Position numbers and translations under genes: made by a program. From positions 20,386,001 through 20,450,000 of the forward strand of contig NC_037090.1 of the NCBI RefSeq assembly GCF_002994745.2: 64,000 nucleotides of DNA, read 5' to 3'. The notes beneath the pieces were generated by a model. That model was not told the DNA's origin. It saw only the letters and a list, made by a program, of their open reading frames with translations, and ran no database searches. The stretch comes from Rosa chinensis (lineage: Eukaryota; Streptophyta; Magnoliopsida; Rosales; Rosaceae). The stretch's first letter is position 1; each line of letters opens with the position of its first letter. Below, one piece after another: positions 48,590 through 59,159 of this stretch.

Positions 48590-50134
48590 TCAACCCCAAT
48601 TGCGATTCAGATCAGCACAAAAATTCAAAATCGCAAACAAATTCATAAAATCAAGGCCGAACTGGGGAAGAGAGCAGTGGCAAATTCGTAATTACCGTGG
48701 CAAGCATGGCGGCTCTGAGGAGGTGTGTTCAATCGAGAAGATGAGATGAGACGGACAAATTCAATTGGAATTGGTCAAAACAGAGGGCGCCGGGTAGAGA
48801 AAACTACAGGAAGTGAACAGGTGTGGTGTGCTAAAATGCGCCGGGTGTGGTGGGGACACTGCTCCGGTGAATCAAACCAGGACGAATGAGTTGATCCAGA
48901 AAAACGTCTGCTGCAGCTGTTTCTTCGTACGCAATTGAGTCACAAGTCACAACAAAGTCTGACCAAAAAAGGAGTAGAAACAAAGTAATGTTGAATATTA
49001 GTTAGAAATTTTTTTTTTTTTTTTTTTCTGGTACAAGAATATTAGTTAGAATTTCATTTAAGGGAAAAATTTAATAATAAATGAGGTCATTTTGAAGTGC
49101 CTTAAGATAATCTAGGTAACACAAATTATAGACCTCGGCCATCTTAGATTAAATGACTTTCTAGTTACTCCGCTGAGTTAAATGACTTTCTAGTTACTTT
49201 AGCTAAAATTTAACTCAAAATAGTTAGCATTGCTAAAGATGCTCTAAAATGAGTTAAATTTAAAATTTGTTTAAAAATCTACTCGTAAATTACATGATTT
49301 CTTGAATCTCCCCCGCCCCTCCCCCCCCCCAAAAAAAAAAATTACATATTAGGGATATGAGTAGTTGCTCTCTTTAGCATTTTCATTCACAATACAACAC
49401 CATTGCTTCACATAATTGGTGTTAATTATGTCATTTTAAGATTAATTAGTATTTGACATAAATTGCAAAATAACACTCTGCATACTATATGCCGATGCTA
49501 TACTCGTTTGATAAGTTAGAGCAAATGTTGGGTCAGACTATGATCCATAAAAGCATAATATGTGTCCTCATTTTCGGTAATTTGAGTCCAAAACAGATAA
49601 AGTTTTAAAATAAAATATTTTTCATAATTATCTGCGCGACTTCTTTTGATTCACTCATCGAAACAATTCGTACCCAAGTATTGTGTCGATAGCCATTAGT
49701 TAACTTGAAAAACCTATACATCCCAAATGAATATGTGATAGTTATAGCCTTCTAGCCCATACAACCATCCTAATTCCATGTCATTCCGACTCGTTTCCCC
49801 CAATAAGACAAATCCCGTTCATATCCAACTCTCCTTAAAACCTCATTAGGCCAAAAGTCCATCCCTAAACAGAGAGAGGAGGACTCACAGAGTCACAAGT
49901 AAAGATAGGATTTGGACTCCGACTTGACTTTGCTTGCTCATGCCACCCCCTCTGCGGGTCCCCAAAAAAGCCCAAAAAGCGTTCCCTTCCCCCGAAAACA
50001 AGGTCCCCCACACGTGGGCCCCTCTCCCCTCAACAATTTTCAGGTGCCCCCACTCTCCCCGCCCCTCTACTTCTCTTCTTTTTCTAATTCCTTCCCCAAC
50101 ATCACACTCACCGCGTCTGTCCGCCACATCAAAA

Positions 50135-50137
<3 letters not shown>
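48590..50137. other. Intergenic region between SNX1 and the S40-like gene
   Basis: It holds the divergent upstream regions of two genes transcribed away from each other. There is a T run at 49011-49027 and a C/A run at 49321-49340. The last 300 bases before the S40-like gene are C-rich. No further gene was seen. Confidence 0.6.

Positions 50138-50169
<32 letters not shown>
50138..50169 (+). repeat. (CT)n microsatellite in the 5' leader of the S40-like gene
   Basis: An uninterrupted CT run ends six bases before the start codon. Pyrimidine CT tracts near transcription starts are common in plant core promoters and leaders; its role here is inferred only from position. Confidence 0.9.
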
Positions 50170-50172
<3 letters not shown>

Positions 50173-50174
50173 CA

Positions 50175-50825
50175 ATGGACTCCACCAGCTTATGCGACCG
50201 CCGATCGCCGTCGTCGGACCGCTTCCTCGGCCTCTTCTCCTTGTCGCTGCCCTCCTCGGCCGCCGGCGAGGAGCTCAACGAGGCGGAGGTCTTCTGGACG
50301 ACCACCGACGACTTCGCCGAGCCAGAGGAGACCACGAACAACCACCGCCTGACCTTCACCCGCCCCCAAAAATCCGGAATTCTGGCGGTCCTGCCCGAGC
50401 CCGATCCCCCGGCCCAAGTCCTCTACCGCAAGCCCTCACTCTCCAACCCCTCCAACTCCAAGCCAATCCCTTCGATTCCAAGGCCGTCTCTGCAGAGTCA
50501 AACCTCCTCCGACGCCGGCCAGACCCAGTCGGTGCCTTCCACCAGAAGGTTCCAGCAGCACTCGGCGCCGATGAAGGTGCCGGTGCTGTCCAAGGCGATG
50601 ATGATGGAGCGGCGCAGGAACCTCGGCGACCTTGCTGACGTGGTGGATGACGACGACGGCGGAGATGAGGAGATGCTGCCGCCGCATGAGCTGGTGGCGA
50701 GGGGGTCGGAGGTGTCGGCGAGGACCACGTTTTCGGTGCTGGAAGGCGTGGGGAGGACTCTCAAAGGTAGGGATTTGCGTCAGGTCAGGAATGCAATTTG
50801 GCGCAAGACTGGCTTTCTCGATTAG
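50175..50825 (+). CDS. S40-like senescence regulator (DUF584 family), intronless
   Basis: A single 216-residue frame with a plant-gene GC bias sharply above its surroundings. The C-terminus ends GRTLKGRDLRQVRNAIWRKT, followed by GFLD and the stop. This is the diagnostic end of the S40/DUF584 family. Before it come a PVLSKAMMMERRRN basic stretch and an acidic DDDDGGDEE patch; the N-terminal half is low-complexity and proline/serine-rich. Family knowledge: S40 proteins are small nuclear plant proteins linked to leaf senescence and stress, with no known catalytic activity. The start is the only ATG ahead of the conserved MDSTSLCDRR-type N-terminus, six bases after a CT repeat. The sequence is intact. 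Confidence 0.92.
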   Translation: MDSTSLCDRRSPSSDRFLGLFSLSLPSSAAGEELNEAEVFWTTTDDFAEPEETTNNHRLTFTRPQKSGILAVLPEPDPPAQVLYRKPSLSNPSNSKPIPSIPRPSLQSQTSSDAGQTQSVPSTRRFQQHSAPMKVPVLSKAMMMERRRNLGDLADVVDDDDGGDEEMLPPHELVARGSEVSARTTFSVLEGVGRTLKGRDLRQVRNAIWRKTGFLD

Positions 50826-51874
50826 TCTGGCTTTTTGCAGACGAAGAATAATAAGAAGAATCTAAGGTTTTTTTTTCTTTTTTGGGTATAACCGTACCAA
50901 ATGGGGAGGTTTTTTTTTTTTGTCTGCTTTCTTTAAATCTGGGTTAATCAAAAATTGGGGGTTTTTGGATATACCCAATTCTCTGTTTTGAATTTCTGAA
51001 CAATGGGTAATCGGCTATGTACTATGTTTTGGTGATGGCAAGTTTAATATAATCTAGGCCATTATTATGTTAATTTCTGTAGTTGATACATGCTCATTGT
51101 GCAGAACTATAGTTCATCTGCCTGTTTGTTTAGCAAGTTATAGATCTGAGCTTGAGATTTATTACCGTTGAAGCTGTGGTTCATGTAACTCTTTAACTGG
51201 GGCTGGTAGAGTGTTGTTTTGTGGAAAATCTACTTGAAATTTGATAGTCAATACTCATTTCATTATACTGGAAACATGGTGGAAAGAAACTCCGCTGAGG
51301 AAATAAAGAAAACAGATTTTATTGGCAAAGCTTACAATATCAAAGCTACAATAAAAGAGTATTAGCACATTGTACTGATTGTACATCAGCACTAGTTCAG
51401 TAAACTCTGTCATCAGCAAAAGACCAGTCTGCATGGGAGAATGGCCACCTCAGGTGGTTCTTAACTTGTCTGCAATCCTATAACAATTCGCTGCTCTGAA
51501 GTTGTATGCAATTTACTGCCAGCATATGCAAAATACCTGAACTTTGAGAATCCTCTCGCTTTGGATAATTCAAAGTCGGATTACTCGGCATTGAGCCAAA
51601 CACTTGATATAACCTGCTTACCCGTATCATTGACTATGATGAACAACTTCCAGTATAGGTTGGGACGTCTCGCCAAGACAACAATATCAAAACAAATAAC
51701 ACTGCTTAAATCGTGGTTTATTATGAAACTCCACATTCATAAACCTAAATGAACTCTTGTTATTCAGGTGGTTGAAGCTAACCTATGATATAAGGACAAT
51801 ACTGAACTGAAGAACACTACTGCAACCATCACAAAAACTGAGAACACAATTTAGTTGATTGATTAATGATGCCA
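50826..51874. other. 3' flank of the S40-like gene and tail of the snoRNA transcription unit
   Basis: No coding region is visible. The minus-strand stretch from 51874 down to about 51300 may be the 3' part of the snoRNA precursor. A TGATGA motif at about 51408-51414 (minus) is not paired with a correctly spaced D box and a closing stem, so no fifth snoRNA is called. Confidence 0.5.
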
Positions 51875-51963
51875 GGCAAGTCAGACATGTTATGCCTCAA
51901 ACAATTGAGTTCAAAAAAAGGATTTCCCTTTTCACACATCTAATTGAATCATCACTCTTGCCA
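51875..51963 (-). ncRNA. Box C/D snoRNA, cluster copy 4 (most distal)
   Basis: On minus, the RNA starts GGCAAG, with C box GUGAUGA (about 51955-51949) shortly after. It ends with D box CUGA (51884-51881) followed by CUUGCC, which pairs with the 5' end to close the terminal stem. It is 89 nt long, typical for C/D snoRNAs. A conserved middle segment, AATTAGATGTGTGAAAAG, is shared by all four copies. The family role is guiding 2'-O-methylation, usually of rRNA; the target is not assigned. Confidence 0.85.
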
Positions 51964-52072
51964 AACTCATTTCAAACATTAACTTAAAAGCAACCTAGAT
52001 AGAACAAACAGCTAAGAGAACTAACTAAAATAGACTAGCTAAGAGAACTAAATAAAATAGACTACGATTGTG

Positions 52073-52163
52073 GGCAAGTCAGACAAACTTATGCCTCAAA
52101 AATTTTAAGTTCACAAAAAGGAGTTCCCTTTTCACACATCTAATTGAATCATCACTCTTGCCA
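52073..52163 (-). ncRNA. Box C/D snoRNA, cluster copy 3
   Basis: Same architecture as its neighbours on minus: closing stem GGCAAG/CUUGCC, C box GUGAUGA, D box CUGA, 91 nt. The few bases directly upstream of the D box (AAGTTTGT) differ from the other copies, whereas the centre of the molecule is conserved. Confidence 0.85.
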
Positions 52164-52282
52164 AACACAACCAATCTACATTTATCTAGAGAGATCATTT
52201 CCTAAGCACATTTCCAAGATAACAAATTCACCTACATTGCAGACAACTAAGATAACTGAAATCTAAATAGACTCTGAAGGTA

Positions 52283-52372
52283 GGCAAGTCAGACAAAATT
52301 ATGCCTCAAAAAAGTAAGTTCACAAAAAGGGTTTCCCTTTTCACACATCTAATTGAATCATCACTCTTGCCA
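52283..52372 (-). ncRNA. Box C/D snoRNA, cluster copy 2
   Basis: 90 nt on minus, with C box GUGAUGA, D box CUGA and the GGCAAG/CUUGCC stem. It lies about 120 bases from the neighbouring copies on each side. The spacers show no similarity beyond being AT-rich, so the duplication unit is mainly the snoRNA itself plus limited flank. Confidence 0.85.
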
Positions 52373-52490
52373 AGTCCATTAAAACACAACCAGTTCATAT
52401 AGTCCAGATAGAGTTCATTACCATTTGAATTCAAAGTAAACAACTACAATAAGTAAATTAAATGAAAACTTTCGAAAGGTTAAAATGGCA

Positions 52491-52582
52491 GGCAAGTCAG
52501 ACAAATGTTATGCCTCAAACAATTAAGTTCACAAAAAAGGATATCTCTTTTCACACATCTAATTGAATCATCACTCTTGCCA
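52491..52582 (-). ncRNA. Box C/D snoRNA, cluster copy 1 (promoter-proximal)
   Basis: 92 nt on minus with the same boxes and terminal stem. It has an altered interior (AAAGAGATATCC instead of AAAGGGAAATCC). It lies about 490 bases downstream of the predicted transcription start. Confidence 0.85.
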
Positions 52583-53047
52583 AGCCCATTTCAAATATAA
52601 AAAATCTATACAGAAATCAAAACATGAAAAAAAAAACTCCCAAATGGGGTGTGAAAAACACTAAAGATGTTGCCCAACCAAGTATGAGACACTCACAAGG
52701 TTCCAATGGTCAAGGAGCTCCCCATTATCTGAAACACCCAGAATCAATTAGCATGAACGCTATTTGCCATAGGGTTCCAAATAATGACAAAATGAGCCCC
52801 AATACCCAAAGGAAAAGGAGAAACGCCTCAATAAGAAAACCCAGGTGGGAGAAGAGGAAGGTTCAGAAGGAAACCCTAAAGAGACCCTCCTAGATAGAGT
52901 GTTTTGCTGTTGCGCAGCTATGACTCGAAACGCTTCCATGGTTGTAAGGGAAGGCGATCTTAAGGGCCACGCGTAGAACAATGTAAACGTTAACGAAAAA
53001 GAAGTGGTTGCAGAAGAAATCGAGAGAGGTTTTGAACGGAAGAAGCC

Positions 53048-53205
53048 AAACCCTAGTGACTGAATGGACATTGGAGGCGGGTGGAGGATGGGTTGGCTAT
53101 ATAGTTGCCCTGTGCTTTTCTGGGTGACGGATTTGCCCTTGCTCACTTTCTTGTTTGACGTCTATGCCATCTCTATAAGAATACGTGGAGTTAATGCTTT
53201 GGGCC
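53048..53205 (-). promoter_or_regulatory. Promoter of the snoRNA cluster: TATA box, telo-box, site II element
   Basis: CTATATAG at 53097-53104 serves as a TATA box for minus transcription. A telo-box (AAACCCTA on plus, 53048-53055) lies just downstream. A site II motif TGGGCC at 53200-53205 lies about 100 bases upstream of the TATA box. Telo-box plus site II is the documented plant combination for ribosomal protein and snoRNA genes. Initiation near 53070 is an inference. Confidence 0.7.
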
Positions 53206-55577
53206 GCTACACTGTCTTGTGGGCAGTATAAAGCAAAGCCCTGAATCTCTAGGATTTGGACGAACTTTGATGAACAGATGATTTATTTTAATGAACTGAT
53301 TACAATTTCCATGTTTTTTCCTAGGGTGACAAGAGTTTGATTGACAGCACCGTGTTGAAACCGAAAAAAAATCAAAAGCTCATAAAAGAAAAACAAAAAG
53401 AAAACATGAGTGCTTTTGATTAAAAATAAAATTTTTTAAAAAATGATAATAAAAAAAGAGAGGCACGTTGCTTGTTGAGCTAGCATTCTACATTTCATCT
53501 ACTGCTCGATTTCTTCTAGTTTTGTTCAAATTCTACAACAAAGCTAAACTATTGAAAGAAGTTGAAAACAAGTTGAAGTGTACACGTAGAGATGAGAGTG
53601 TCAGTCCGAACAAATACCACCTCTTTGAGTGGATTACTATTGGTTCCTAATCTATCTCTAAAATAAAGGAAGCATACAATATGTTGCCCTGCATGTTGTG
53701 TAAAGGTGGAGGAGTTTAAGGCTACTTCAAATTCAAAGTCTTATCTATAATTACTCCTATAAAAGAGTCTCTACATCAAGAAGAGAGGGCAGAAGGAGAG
53801 GAACATAACAACGTGAGGAGGACCGTGAAGAAGCAGAGGATAGCAGCCAAGGAGAGGAAGAAAGCAAGAAAGATGAGGGTGATACTTTCACCGATCTGCA
53901 CCTTTTCCTTTGTTGTTCTCAAATGATGCAGGCCTCTAGTGATATCAAGCTCTGACATGGCATGACTTAGGGTGCCAATTGTCGTCGAGCTCCAACGCGG
54001 CGTGCCTTAGGGTGCCGAAATGTCTTCAAAGCTCCGGTTGCGGTACTTTAGGGATGCCAATAGTAGAAGAAAGAAACGAAAGAAGTGAAAAGGATTAAGT
54101 GGACAAAAACAAAATAGAAGTGGAACAGAGGAAAGCCTCTGAATCACTTTGAGCCTCTAAAAGAGTAAAAGGGTCTTGATGTATGGTAGACCAAGGAAAA
54201 TGACACACAAGCAAATCCCATCTTAAATTTGGGCCCATTTGAAGAGTTCGGCAAGGCTCAATACAACGGGTGTCCAAATCAAAAATACCCGGACATTAGT
54301 TTCGTAAAAAATGCTTCGAAACCCAAAATAAATTTTCTTTGGTACAAAACCAAGAAATCTCAAATACATAAATTTTGAACTACAATAGTTTGATCCATTC
54401 ACTAAGTATGTAGGTAATCTAGTGACCCACTAGATGCAACCACAAATTTAAATCGAATCCCTGACTCCACTTGTCAAATTCAACCAAACTGAATCCCTAA
54501 CTCCACTAGTCAAATTTTCCCAAACACCAAAAAAATCAAATCATTCCCAAATTACCTAAAAACAAGTTCAAGGGCTCTAAACCCTCACAAATATCTCAAA
54601 CACAAATCCAAAATAAATGGGCCATCTACCCATTTAAATCTCAAATGCTAGAAGTACATGTGGTTTGATCCCCTAAGGGTATGTAGGCAATCTGTAATCA
54701 AATAATCTAGATGCAACCACAACCTAAACACTATTCATTTTTCTTTTTTAAATCCAAGCCCTCCAATGGGTCATTCACTCATTGGAACTCTTGAACTACA
54801 AGTGGCTTGATCCCCTCCCGGGTACATAGGCAACCATTCCGAAATTCGGGTATAGCCGCAAAAACAAATAACCACACATTGGTTTCTTTATAAATGGAAT
54901 CAAAGAGTGTTCCCTTGTAACAAGGATTTGTAATTAAGAGACACATTCTGTCTTGAATGGGTCGAATCCGAAATAATTAAAACTCTATTCTGTTAATGAA
55001 TACGAGTGAAATTACGTTGGGTGATATTTTTCACTTTGTGCAACTTTTTTTACCCAACCCAACACACCGGCAACCAACCCATTTTCTGTTAGGGTGACAA
55101 CAGAGTTTCTTCATAAGACAACCACGCTTCTTATTCAAACATCAAGACTACAACCACCAAGTGGGAACTCATTGGTGCTAGCATAGTCACCGTGTATAAA
55201 CTTAAATATGGTGTTTAGCTATAGAAAGATTAACTCCAAAAAACTTCAAGTGAGCCAACTAAGAGTTTTGGCTTGCTAAAGCCACCACACCTTGCTTTTT
55301 CAACATCACCAACTGTCACGTTGTTCATCGTTACTGAGATGAGAGACTCAAAAGTCAGCGAAAGCGAAAAGCTGCCTATGTTAACTCGTTCAAAAGTTAT
55401 CCCTTGCCACTGATTCCCCATTTCACACGGAAAACAATTGTTGTATCAAACTTTTATTTTTAGAATGGAATTGTTATATCAAACTATGACAACACATGAG
55501 TTGAAAACTTAGGGACTGCCACCACCAAAACTGTCATCAAAGCACCATGTTGATGTAGCTTTTAGATGAAATTGTGA
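53206..55577. other. No gene recognised; three diverged copies of a ~70-bp motif
   Basis: Copies at about 54377-54445, 54652-54720 and 54793-54860 share GAACTACA, TTTGATCC, GTATGTAGGCAA and GCAACCACAA. Such GATCCC...GTAGGCA phrases occur in plant retroelement LTRs, so this may be an old LTR, but I cannot fix its limits. A 63-residue minus frame at 55230-55421 (ending near CGGFSKPKLLVGS) looks exon-like but was not identified. Confidence 0.5.
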
Positions 55578-56180
55578 TGTAGGACGAAAATGGGCCCAGT
55601 TTAGCTGGAAAACCATAAAAGTAAAGAAGCGGTGTAGAATCAAGAAGAGTGATTGGAAAATAGGTAACTCACGCGTAATGAGGTTACTAGCCGCTGGAAT
55701 ATTCAAGAAGATTTAGTTTTGGACTTTTCGGGTTCCTCGTGCAAAAAGTCAGGTCTTAATTGTGAATCAGATTGAGATCAGCTTTTGGCCAGAATGTCCA
55801 TTTGAAATGCATGATACCTTTCTGGAATGGGAACGACTAGATTTTCAATACTCACTTTAGCAGATTTAGGCCAAAATATATCGTTTTAATTATCCGATTC
55901 AGGATTTAATATTTTTAGGCTAGTCCTACATTTGTTTTAGGATTCTATTATTTTTAGGTTCTTAGTTTCCTTTTAAATTTGAATTCTTTAGGATTTCTTG
56001 TTAGATTATGATTTTAGGTTTTGGATGCCTATATAAAAACCATCATGCTTTGTATTAGAATCAGCTTATCATATCAAATTTAATAAAATCTAGAGATTTT
56101 TTTCTATTTCTCTGGTGGACTCCAGAGCTATGTCTTTTAGGGTTTATCGCTTGTAAACCCTGTTACTTCCAACTGTGTCA
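55578..56180 (+). repeat. 5' LTR, about 603 bp
   Basis: It contains GCCTATATAAA-type TATA and ends AACTGTGTCA before the primer site. A CTGGTGGACTCCAGAG segment at 56120-56135 is missing from the other copy. Confidence 0.85.
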
Positions 56181-56182
56181 GG

Positions 56183-56194
56183 TGGTATCAGAGC
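56183..56194 (+). promoter_or_regulatory. Primer-binding site (tRNA-Met type)
   Basis: TGGTATCAGAGC lies two bases after the LTR, the same primer class as at 14833. Confidence 0.88.
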
Positions 56195-56230
56195 AGGACT
56201 TTCATTTCTCTTTTATTTACTTTTGTAGCA

Positions 56231-57166
56231 ATGGTTGATGAACATGCTCCAATTACAAGAGTGAATTTGGATGCCCTTACCGCTCAGATGACTGCTGTCG
56301 TGAATGCTCAAATGGCATAATTTTGTGGGTTGTTGGAAGGAACAAACAACAACAACAACTGTAACAGAGGCAGGGAAGGACAACGTGCTAGAGCTCCACG
56401 TGGTGGTGGAGGTGATATTAATTATGATTATGAGGATCTCATAACCAAGGCTGATATTCCTTACTTTTCTGGTCACATGAGAGTGGAGGATTTTTTGGAT
56501 TGGCAGGTGGAAGTGGATAGATTCTTTGATATCATGGAGGTTCCAGAACACAAGCAGTCTAAGATGGTTTCTCGGAAGTTGAAGAAAGATGTTGTGTATT
56601 AGTGGGATCAGTTGTAGAGGTCTCGTTAGAGGCAAGGAAAAGAGTGTGTTCGGACATGGCGCAAGATGAAAGGTCTTCATACAAGAAAATTTATGCCTAG
56701 AGATTTTTCGATCAAGAATTATCCTCCTAAGGTTTTTGAGAAGAAGTTAGAGTCCAAGTTTTCTTTGCCTGTTAAGATTAATAGTTTATCTGAAGAAAAG
56801 CCAGAAGAATTTCTAATGGAAGAAGTTCCGCAAGAAATCATCCATGATGACCAAGAAGAGGTTAAAGATGAAATTGCTCAGGCAGATATGGTTATTAATA
56901 ATGATGAAGTCTTGGAACCTGAAATAAATCATTCAGAACCAGATGTCATTCAAGAATGTAACCTTGAGAACAGAGAAGAATCTACTAAGGTTGCATATGA
57001 GAGTCAAAACTTATATGAAAAACTCATCTTTGGCGTTGGGTTCATGATTGTGCCATCAGAGTATGCAGAAGATCAGACCAATAACCCTCAAGTTCAAGTG
57101 TCTAATTTTTTATCGGGGTTTTGTCTATCTATTCTTGTCTTTTATTCAAGAGAAACTCGAGGGTGA
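56231..57166 (+). pseudogene. Gag-like fragment of the deleted Gypsy element
   Basis: A start at 56231 (MVDEHAPITR) soon meets a stop. A second open part (56330-56602) has an RGG-type glycine/arginine stretch followed by IPYFSGHMRVEDFLDWQVEV, a plant Gypsy gag landmark. After three more stops, a frame from 56666 to 57166 is acidic and glutamate-rich. Nothing of protease, RT or integrase follows before the 3' LTR. No functional product is expected. Confidence 0.75.
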
Positions 57167-57191
57167 GTTCTTTCATAGTAGAGGAGAACGA

Positions 57192-57792
57192 TGTAGGACG
57201 AGAATGGGCCCAGTTTAGCTGGAAAACCATAAAAGTAAAGAAACGGCATAGAATTAAGAAGAGTGATTGGAAAATAGGTAACTCAAGCGTAATGAGGTTA
57301 CTAGCCGCTGGAATATTCAAGAAGATTTGGTTTTGGACTTTTCGGGTTACTCGTGCAAAAAGTCAGGTCTTAATTGTGAATCATAATGAGACCAACTTTT
57401 GGCCAGAATGTTCGTTCAACTTTTGGCCAGAATATCCGTTTAAAACGCATGATACCTTATTGAAATAGGAATAACGAGATCTTCAAAAGCCCTATCAGAT
57501 TTAGGCCAAAATATATCGTTTTAATTATCCGATTCGGGATTTAATATTTTTAGGCTAGTCTTACATTTGTTTTAGGTTTCTATTATTTTTAGGTTCTTAG
57601 TTTCCTTTTAAATTCAAATTCTTTAGGATTTCTTGTTAGATTATGATTTTAGGTTTTGGATGCCTATATAAGCACCATCATGCTTTGTATTAGAATCAGT
57701 TTATCATATCAAATTTAATAAAATCTAGAGATTTTTCTCTATTTCTCTTTAGGATTTATCGCTTGTAAACCTCATTACTTCCGACTGCGTCA
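57192..57792 (+). repeat. 3' LTR, about 601 bp
   Basis: It matches 55578-56180 with small indels, including an expanded AACTTTTGGCCAGAAT repeat near 57395-57435. It is preceded by the purine-rich GAGGAGAACG. Confidence 0.85.
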
Positions 57793-59159
57793 AGTTGACA
57801 TACGGGCACCTTCCAAACCTTGCCCTACTAATCCCAAGCAACCAAATCCCCAATCCATTGAAGAAGAGAGAAAGATGAAAGAGGATCACCATCAACACCT
57901 CCACAACTACCATACTTTACAGCTTTTTTCAATTTTAATGTATATAGGAATAAGATCAGGCCCCAATACTAGAGCAGCCAAAATTACCAACCCTACAACC
58001 TTATATGCATGATTAGCAGGGCCAAATTACCAAATCCAAAGAAGCTGCCACATTGAAAAGACTGTAAAAGAAATAATAAAAAAATAATAACCTAAGAAGA
58101 GGGATGTTAGAACCTACCTAAGAATGCATAACTGTTTATATCATATGCATATCAAGCATAAACATTGGAAGAACACAGCTAACTAACCACAGGAAGAGGC
58201 TTGGGTCCTAACTCTACTAGGTAGGCCAACATATACACTAGCCTTACATTCTCAACCTTGATAGGCTACATCTAGGCCCACATGGGAAAGGGAATGGTGA
58301 TAAGCCCAAACCTAACATTATAAATACATGTCTCTCCTATCATTCAAGGTAAGCCACTACACTCTCTTCTCCTACCTTATCAACATTCCTACATGCATGA
58401 TATATCTTACTTAGACATCAGAGAATCGTAGACCAGCAACCCCGATCCACCCTTTGACCTCTATTTGTGATTGACCAGTGACGAAGCTTGAAGATTATGC
58501 ACTTTTCCGGTGATTCTCGGTATCCCCTTGGAAACCAAACAAAAACATATTGCTAATATCTACCAAATATGCAACTTCGAGGTGAAGTGCTCACTGTAAA
58601 GCTGACAAAAATCCCTATAACACGAACATTATTTGAGATTGGTGCGTTTTCGTATTGGTTCACCATCATAAGACCACGTGGTTGTCAATTTTGATTGTCA
58701 TTCGCAATTTATAATTTGCTCGGGACTTTCCATTCCTCTAACCTATCACTTAAACATGTGATAATAAACAAACTCAAATCCAACCGTTTAATAAATCTCA
58801 AATCCAACCGTCTAATAAATTTTTCAACAAATTTAAACTCAACCTTAATTCATTTATTAATCTTTTAGTAAAGAATTGTTGTTGGATTGAATTTGAGTTT
58901 ACCCACTAACTCACACATAAACACATAAAGGAGTTGGGGTGGCTTAATCAAATGCTTTATATAAACCAATTAGTCATTGAAATCCCTTGAGATGCATGTC
59001 ATACAAAAAAGTATTTCCAGCAAAAATATAAACTATAATATTCAATCAGAAAACATATGATAAGTAGATGTTGCCTCCAAGGTGCTTGATTATCTACATT
59101 TGTAAAGTCCTAACCAAAACCACACTCTTAAGATTACCTGGATCCTATATAAGCTCTTC
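57793..59159. other. No gene recognised
   Basis: Intergenic DNA without coding signal. A short direct repeat CTCAAATCCAACCGTxTAATAAAT occurs twice at about 58770-58820. Confidence 0.55.

Larger units (their letters stand above)
55578..57792 (+). mobile_element. Internally deleted LTR retrotransposon (gag-only Gypsy derivative)
   Basis: LTRs of about 600 bp at 55578-56180 and 57192-57792 start TGTAGGACGA and end GTCA. TGGTATCAGAGC, the initiator-methionine-tRNA primer site, follows two bases after the first LTR (56183-56194). The interior is only about 1 kb, with gag-type fragments and no pol. The flanking pentamers do not match, so the target duplication is lost or the LTR ends belong to different insertions. 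Confidence 0.85.

Noticed and set aside
49934..50638. 234-codon frame overlapping the S40-like gene
   Set aside because: Runs through the CT repeat and is a frame shadow of the conserved S40 coding sequence.
51400..51480. Possible fifth C/D snoRNA
   Set aside because: A TGATGA exists on minus but there is no correctly placed D box with a terminal stem.
51875..52582. Regularly spaced repeats resembling a CRISPR array
   Set aside because: The repeats are 90 nt, imperfect, spaced about 115 bp, and carry C/D boxes with a closing stem in plant nuclear DNA.
52760..53146. 128-codon minus frame upstream of the snoRNAs
   Set aside because: Overlaps the TATA and telo-box, so it would start before the transcript; no domain.
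55230..55421. 63-residue exon-like minus frame
   Set aside because: Plausible amino-acid composition but no family recognised, no partner exons; left as a note in the spacer entry.
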